From Bacteroidales bacterium (GTDB taxonomy: Bacteria > Bacteroidota > Bacteroidia > Bacteroidales > PUMT01), in assembly GCA_007132365.1 (NCBI GenBank), contig SLOS01000094.1, positions 1 to 7,165 on the forward strand: 7,165 nt of DNA, in the 5' to 3' direction. A program made the position numbers and the translations under genes. Positions 4,966-7,165 of the stretch are shown one piece after another. Numbering within the stretch: the first letter of the stretch is position 1; each line of letters opens with the position of its first letter. Below the pieces are notes generated by a model. It ran no database searches. It was not told the origin of the DNA and saw only the letters and a list, made by a program, of their open reading frames with translations.

Positions 4966-7158
4966 ATGGCATTCCCACATTACAGACAACCTGATGCCAT
5001 GGACTGCGGACCAACGTGTCTTCGCATGGTTGCCGCATTTTATGGCAAAAGGTATAAACTCGAGACCCTCCGGGAACGCAGCTACCTCTCACGTGAAGGT
5101 GTCAGCATGCTTGGCATTGCACAGGCCGCTGAAAGTATAGGATTCCGCACTATGGGAGTCAAAATCACTCCCGGTCAGCTTATTTCCGAAGCGCCGCTAC
5201 CTGCAATAATCCATTGGTTACAGGACCATTTTGTCGTACTTTATAAGATTACAGGAAAAAAAGGCAGGGAGATATTCCATGTGGCTGATCCGGGTGGGGG
5301 ACTTGTACGGTTCAGCCGTGAGGAGTTCCTGCAATGCTGGGCCTCTACTTCCGAACAGGGGGAGGTGAAGGGTGTTGCACTACTTCTGGAGCCTACCCCT
5401 GATTTTCATTCGGCGTCAGACGAAAAACGCGATAAAACAAGGTTCAGCTTTCTTTTCTCTTATCTTACGCCTTACCGGAGACTGATTTTTCAGCTGTTTC
5501 TGGGACTTATACTGGGGAGCCTCCTGCAGCTGGTGTTTCCATTCCTTACACAAAGCATTGTGGACCAAGGTATTGGTCACCAAAACCTGAGCTTCATTTA
5601 TCTTGTTCTAATTGCCCAGCTTGTTTTGACAATAAGCAGGGCATCGGTCGATTTCATCAGGAACTGGATACTGCTTCACATAGGTGTAAGGGTTAATATA
5701 TCGCTTATATCCGATTTCCTGGCGAAGCTGATGAGACTGCCAATGAAATATTTTGACACAAAGCTTACGGGGGACCTGATGCAGAGGATCGGCGATCATC
5801 GACGGATTGAGACATTCCTTACCGGAACCACTCTGAACATACTTTTCTCACTGGTAAACCTGGTGATATTCGGCCTGGTTCTGCTCTATTACCACATGCT
5901 GATATTTGCCGTTTTCATTATAGGGAGTGTTTTGTACGGTCTTTGGGTATATATATTCCTGAGGCGAAGAGCAGAGCTTGACCACAGGAGGTTTGCACAA
6001 ATGTCGGCTCACCAGAGCAACCTGATCCAGCTAATCCAGGGAATGCAGGAGATCAAGCTGCAAAACTGTGAACAGCAGAAAAGGTGGGAATGGGAGGCTA
6101 TACAAACCAGGCTCTTCAAAATAGGCATAAAAGGTCTTGCGCTCCGGCAATATCAGCAGTCCGGCGCCCTGGTGCTGAATGAAGTCAAGAATATCCTGAT
6201 AACGGTTATCGCAGCAACAGCTGTGGTGGAAGGAACAATGACACTGGGTATGATGCTTGCAGTTCAGTACATTATTGGTCAGCTTAACAGTCCCATTGAA
6301 CAGCTGATCAGCTTCTTCAACACCACCCAGGATGCCAGGATAAGCCTTGAAAGACTGGGCGAGGTTCATAAGAGGAGTGATGAGGAAGATCCTGAAGCTG
6401 ACCGGCTGCAAGAAATACCTGATAATTCAGGTATTGAAGTAAAAGACCTCTCTTTCCGTTACGAGGGACCGGAATCGGAACTGGTACTCAAAAATGTTTC
6501 ACTTTCTATACCACCGGGGAAGCAGACAGCCATTGTGGGCACATCAGGCAGCGGAAAAACAACACTGATAAAACTGCTGCTTGGATTTTATCCCCCGGTA
6601 GGCGGGGAAATAATCCTGGGGAAAAGCAGGCTCGATATTTACAGTCTTCGCCAGTGGCGCAGGCATTGCGGAGTTGTTATGCAGGACGGATACCTGTTCT
6701 CCGACAGCATTGCAAACAATATAGCGCCTGGTGTGGAGAATATAGATAAACAGAGGCTGCTGCAGGCAGTAAAAATTGCCAACATAGACAGTTTCATCGA
6801 AAGCCTGCCCCTGGGGTTCAACACAAAGATCGGAAGTGAGGGTCACGGACTGAGCCAGGGGCAGATACAACGGCTGCTTATAGCAAGAGCAGTGTATAAA
6901 GATCCGGCATATATCTTTTTTGATGAGGCAACAAACGCCCTTGATGCAAACAATGAAAAAGTAATCCTCAATAATCTCCAGGAGTTCTTCCTTGGGCGTA
7001 CCGTAATAGTGGTGGCTCACAGGCTCAGTACTGTTAAAAATGCCGACCAGATCATTGTGATTGAAAAAGGCGAAATAGTTGAATCGGGCACTCATAAGGA
7101 GCTAACAGAGAAAAAAGGGGCCTATTACCTGCTTGTAAAAAACCAGCTTGAGTTGTAA
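4966..7158 (+). CDS. Peptidase C39-containing ABC exporter (PCAT)
   Basis: 730 residues, full length for a bacteriocin-type processing exporter. The N-terminal C39 peptidase domain (1-140) has RQPDAMDCGPTCLRM (7-21) with oxyanion Q8 and nucleophile C14, H88 in DHFVVLY, and D108 in ADPGGG, so the cysteine protease looks intact. The transmembrane domain (about 165-450) carries the usual six helices with the marker RLPMKYFDTKLTGDLMQR (257-274). The ATPase domain (about 490-725) has Walker A GTSGSGKT (525-532), Q-loop Q573, signature LSQGQ (629-633), Walker B YIFFDE (649-654), D-loop NALD (657-660) and H-loop H685. PCATs are homodimers that cleave leader peptides after GG or GA and export the cargo, usually with an HlyD-type adaptor in Gram-negatives. 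Neither an adaptor nor a GG precursor lies in the window; the gene ends 7 bp before its edge, so they may follow. Confidence 0.95.
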   Translation: MAFPHYRQPDAMDCGPTCLRMVAAFYGKRYKLETLRERSYLSREGVSMLGIAQAAESIGFRTMGVKITPGQLISEAPLPAIIHWLQDHFVVLYKITGKKGREIFHVADPGGGLVRFSREEFLQCWASTSEQGEVKGVALLLEPTPDFHSASDEKRDKTRFSFLFSYLTPYRRLIFQLFLGLILGSLLQLVFPFLTQSIVDQGIGHQNLSFIYLVLIAQLVLTISRASVDFIRNWILLHIGVRVNISLISDFLAKLMRLPMKYFDTKLTGDLMQRIGDHRRIETFLTGTTLNILFSLVNLVIFGLVLLYYHMLIFAVFIIGSVLYGLWVYIFLRRRAELDHRRFAQMSAHQSNLIQLIQGMQEIKLQNCEQQKRWEWEAIQTRLFKIGIKGLALRQYQQSGALVLNEVKNILITVIAATAVVEGTMTLGMMLAVQYIIGQLNSPIEQLISFFNTTQDARISLERLGEVHKRSDEEDPEADRLQEIPDNSGIEVKDLSFRYEGPESELVLKNVSLSIPPGKQTAIVGTSGSGKTTLIKLLLGFYPPVGGEIILGKSRLDIYSLRQWRRHCGVVMQDGYLFSDSIANNIAPGVENIDKQRLLQAVKIANIDSFIESLPLGFNTKIGSEGHGLSQGQIQRLLIARAVYKDPAYIFFDEATNALDANNEKVILNNLQEFFLGRTVIVVAHRLSTVKNADQIIVIEKGEIVESGTHKELTEKKGAYYLLVKNQLEL

Positions 7159-7165
7159 TTTTATA

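Noticed and set aside
6852..6866. LSQGQ instead of LSGGQ in the exporter's ABC signature
   Set aside because: At first it looks like a degenerate motif, but LSQGQ is a common functional variant in C39-type exporters, and every other ATPase motif is intact.
6544..7095. 183-codon open frame on the minus strand
   Set aside because: It is antisense to the exporter's ATPase domain, from Walker A to the H-loop, where codon constraint leaves the reverse strand open; the translation has no recognisable domain.

Overview
The window looks like a chromosomal segment of a member of the Bacteroidota, probably Bacteroidales or a relative. This is an inference from four things. Starts lack Shine-Dalgarno motifs and some carry A-rich leaders. 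One TAnnTTTG-type -7 element lies upstream of the first plus-strand gene. Intergenic DNA is AT-rich while the genes are of moderate GC. The protein families are also in forms common in that phylum, for example a C39-peptidase ABC exporter with an LSQGQ signature.

Layout. At the left edge (1-213, minus strand) is the N-terminus of a secreted FAS1/fasciclin-domain protein that runs off the window. A 405-bp AT-rich divergent intergenic region follows (214-618). It holds several inverted repeats, one candidate Bacteroidota promoter and a terminator-like hairpin just before the first plus-strand gene. Everything after that is on the plus strand: an SxtJ-family small membrane protein (619-1008), a 49-residue DUF5989-family single-pass membrane protein (1195-1344), a full-length NodU/CmcH/TobZ-type carbamoyltransferase (1351-3213), a membrane-anchored SGNH-like hydrolase (3268-4407), a small Sec-secreted beta-rich protein of unknown function (4557-4940), and a complete peptidase-C39 ABC exporter (4966-7158).

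How the genes may work together. SxtJ, DUF5989 and carbamoyltransferase form the conserved trio known from the saxitoxin cluster (sxtJ, sxtK, sxtI) and from many unrelated bacteria. Here the trio is followed by an SGNH-like protein whose predicted active site lies outside the cytoplasmic membrane. A reasonable but unproven reading is a membrane-associated O-carbamoylation module acting on a surface glycan, lipid or small molecule, with the SGNH enzyme trimming or transferring acyl groups on the same product. The secreted small protein and the C39 exporter are 25 bp apart and probably form a second unit or the tail of the same operon. The exporter type cuts double-glycine leader peptides during export, but no such precursor is encoded in the window. 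Whether the carbamoylation and export halves are functionally linked cannot be decided from this sequence.
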